Shown here: positions 62,264-64,000 of the stretch, piece after piece | How the letters are laid out: every line of letters begins with the position of its first letter | How positions within the stretch are numbered: position 1 is the first letter of the stretch | Program-made: the position numbers and the translations under genes | NCBI GenBank assembly: GCA_024103425.1 | Contig: JAGFIS010000017.1 | Span: 1-64,000 of the forward strand | Direction: 5' to 3' | DNA length: 64,000 nucleotides | Source of the DNA: Chitinophagaceae bacterium | Lineage (GTDB): Bacteria; Bacteroidota; Bacteroidia; Chitinophagales; Chitinophagaceae | The notes under the pieces: generated by a model | Told to the model about the DNA's origin: nothing | The model's database searches: none | The model's input: only the letters and a program-made list of their open reading frames with translations

Positions 62264-64000
62264 TTATGGTTGCATGTATTGATCAATATAATCGTCTCCA
62301 ACTCCGAGGTAGCTGAACGGCGGAGTAAAACCACCGGAGGCACCCATTCCGGCACCACCACGGGCTCCACTGCTATTTACCTTCTGAATAAGCCGGTTCT
62401 TTTCGTCGTGCATTTTAGCCCTCATATCAAGGTCTTTTTCACGATCGAAGTAGATAATACCGTCAACCATTGTTTTTTGTGCTACTGCATAAATGCTGAG
62501 AGGATTATTGTTCCACAGTACCAGGTCGGCATCTTTTCCAACTTTGATGCTTCCCACTTTATTCTGAACGTGAAGCATCGTTGCCGGGTTGATGGTCACC
62601 ATCTTAAGTGCTTCCTCCTCACTCAAACCGTATTTAATGCTTTTCGCCGCTTCCTGATTCAATCTTCTGGCCATTTCCGCATCGTCAGAGTTGATGGCCG
62701 TATTGATACCCATACGTGTCATAATTGCCGCATTTTGAGGGATAGCATCAACAACTTCCATCTTATAAACCCACCAGTCGCTGAATGTGGATGCATTGAC
62801 TCCGTGTTTTTTCATCTTGTCGGCTACCTTGTATCCTTCGAGAATGTGAGTGAACGTGTTATAACGGAATCCGAATTTTTCTGCTACTCTCATAGCTGCT
62901 GTTATCTCGCTCTGGACGTAAGAGTGTGAAGTGATAAATCTCTTGGAGTTTAGAATCTCTACAAGCGCATCCAATTCAAGGTCTCTTCTCACGGGGAGCA
63001 TGGTGCTGCCTTTCGGACGATTGTTCCATGCCTTAAGCTGGTTTTCATAATCCTTTGCTCTGGTAAACGCATCCATCAGTACTTCTTCAACACCCATACG
63101 TGTATTCGGGAAACGGTTGTTGTTTTGCGAAGTGGTTCTCTTAACATTTTCACCCAAAGCAAATTTGATGAACGGATCGGCCCCGGCAAACTTCAGGTCT
63201 GTATCGTTAACACCCCAACGCAATTTGATTAGTTGCGCTTGTCCGCCGATCGTGTTAGCACTACCGTGCAGAATTTGTGAAGTAGTTACACCACCGCTGA
63301 GTTGACGATAGATATTGATGTCTTCGGGGTTCAGGTTGTCGCCGATACGCACTTCAGAAGTAACCGACTGTCCGCCTTCGTTGATGGATTGTACAGCTAT
63401 GTGTGAGTGTTCGTCGATGATTCCCGGTGTCAGGTGCATGCCTGTAGCATCTATCTCCGTTGCGCCTGCACTCTTCAGGTTTTTACCGATAGCAGCGATC
63501 TTTCCATTTTTAACAAGTACATCCGTATTCCGTAGGACACCTTCTTTTTCTGAAGTCCACACCGTTGCATTCTTAAACAAAACGTCTTTTTGCTCCGGTT
63601 TTGAAGTCCAACCATACGCACCAAACGGATAATTAACTACAGAAGTAATATCATTTTTCTTCTCTTTGGCCGGAGTAGCTTTTTCTGCAGTTTTGTTAGT
63701 AAGTGTTGCTACCCATGTTAAGCCGTAACCGGAAGTATCAACCCCGGTCCCCGTCCACACACTGCCTGTGCTCTTTCCGGTTAAACGGATAGTAGCTCCG
63801 GTCGGTGCAGCTCCGCCTCTGGCTGCCGCAATGTTACCCTGTCCTCTTCTTTGTTGCTTAACGGGACTGAATGAAATTTGAACCAAACTTCCGTTATTGG
63901 AGTATTTAGCTGTCAGCGTATCATTCGCAATTACGTCTGCAGAAGAACCGGACTTTACATTAAGAGTGTAGTTAGCTTTTTTGCCGTCTTTGTCTGTGAT
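62264..64000 (-). CDS. Amidohydrolase, metal ligands intact; 5' end outside the window
   Basis: The frame stays open up to base 64000, so the gene begins upstream of the window. The visible part has a non-catalytic N-terminal extension (beta-rich, with NVKSGSSADVIANDT and a Gly/Arg-rich stretch GQGNIAAARGGAAPTG) and then a full amidohydrolase domain: PGIIDEHSHIAVQ (HxH), SHSYVQSE, THILEGYKVADKMKKHGV and INSDDAEMARRLNQ (catalytic Asp), ending KDADLVLWNNNPLS. Substrate unknown; secretion is likely because the partner protein is exported. It may act with the HxH-less protein encoded 21 bp downstream. Confidence 0.88.
   Translation of the reverse strand: MTDKDGKKANYTLNVKSGSSADVIANDTLTAKYSNNGSLVQISFSPVKQQRRGQGNIAAARGGAAPTGATIRLTGKSTGSVWTGTGVDTSGYGLTWVATLTNKTAEKATPAKEKKNDITSVVNYPFGAYGWTSKPEQKDVLFKNATVWTSEKEGVLRNTDVLVKNGKIAAIGKNLKSAGATEIDATGMHLTPGIIDEHSHIAVQSINEGGQSVTSEVRIGDNLNPEDINIYRQLSGGVTTSQILHGSANTIGGQAQLIKLRWGVNDTDLKFAGADPFIKFALGENVKRTTSQNNNRFPNTRMGVEEVLMDAFTRAKDYENQLKAWNNRPKGSTMLPVRRDLELDALVEILNSKRFITSHSYVQSEITAAMRVAEKFGFRYNTFTHILEGYKVADKMKKHGVNASTFSDWWVYKMEVVDAIPQNAAIMTRMGINTAINSDDAEMARRLNQEAAKSIKYGLSEEEALKMVTINPATMLHVQNKVGSIKVGKDADLVLWNNNPLSIYAVAQKTMVDGIIYFDREKDLDMRAKMHDEKNRLIQKVNSSGARGGAGMGASGGFTPPFSYLGVGDDYIDQYMQP

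Overview
The window reads as chromosomal DNA of a Bacteroidota species, most likely a Chitinophagaceae-type organism. The reasons are: many lipoproteins and Sec-exported proteins; a TonB-dependent receptor with an STN domain next to a DUF4249 lipoprotein; a type III glutamine synthetase; an OmpA protein with thrombospondin type 3 repeats; scarce Shine-Dalgarno sequences; and several promoters with the Bacteroidota -7 box TAnnTTTG. Most of it is ordinary core and envelope gene content. I see no prophage, insertion sequence, CRISPR array, tRNA or ribosomal RNA. The one clear RNA gene is RNase P RNA (50556-50951, minus).

Layout. 0.2-4.8 kb (minus): a doubtful small ORF, a cyclophilin-type lipoprotein whose signal peptide is broken by an 8-base homopolymer, and a large lipoprotein with leucine-rich repeats. 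5-9.4 kb (plus): an XRE/S24 repressor with two palindromes at its promoter, ssb, two exported proteins, a glycerophosphodiester phosphodiesterase and a DUF983 protein. 9.36-9.67 kb: two copies of a roughly 100-nt element with covarying hairpins. 9.7-21.5 kb (minus): thioredoxin-like protein, LolA-like protein, pyrG, a lipoprotein, a 2-hydroxyacid dehydrogenase, an alpha/beta hydrolase, a WG/Sel1 repeat protein, an NTF2-like protein, hldD and purL. 21.5-29.7 kb (mostly plus): a membrane protein, GSIII, an LTxxQ repeat protein, a DUF2807 lipoprotein (minus), guaA and a periplasmic-binding-fold protein.

29.7-36.6 kb (minus): a compact four-gene operon of an exported protein, a TonB-dependent receptor, a DUF4249 lipoprotein and a protein combining an MG2-like start with a plug-like end. 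36.8-40.7 kb (plus): an operon of a dihydroorotase homologue lacking its catalytic residues, a DUF4199 membrane protein and two glycosyltransferases. 40.9-41.5 kb: a four-helix-bundle gene split by one TAA codon. 41.6-50.4 kb: gcvP, a cysteine-free DsbA-like protein, xerD, a YkgJ-type cysteine-cluster protein, an L,D-transpeptidase, an RlpA-like protein and OmpA. 50.5-58.8 kb (minus): rnpB, DUF2461, a small membrane protein, an NlpE-like lipoprotein and a 2036-residue alpha-2-macroglobulin with an intact thioester motif. 59-64 kb: a polysaccharide flippase, then two linked amidohydrolases (minus), one with its metal ligands and one without; the second runs off the window end.

How the genes fit together. 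Nucleotide and nitrogen metabolism is represented by pyrG, purL, guaA, GSIII and gcvP. Surface polysaccharide and wall functions are represented by hldD, two glycosyltransferases, the flippase, the L,D-transpeptidase, the RlpA-like protein and OmpA. The least explained items are the duplicated structured element at 9.4-9.7 kb, the receptor/DUF4249/MG2-plug operon, and three homologues of enzymes or redox proteins that have lost their active-site residues.
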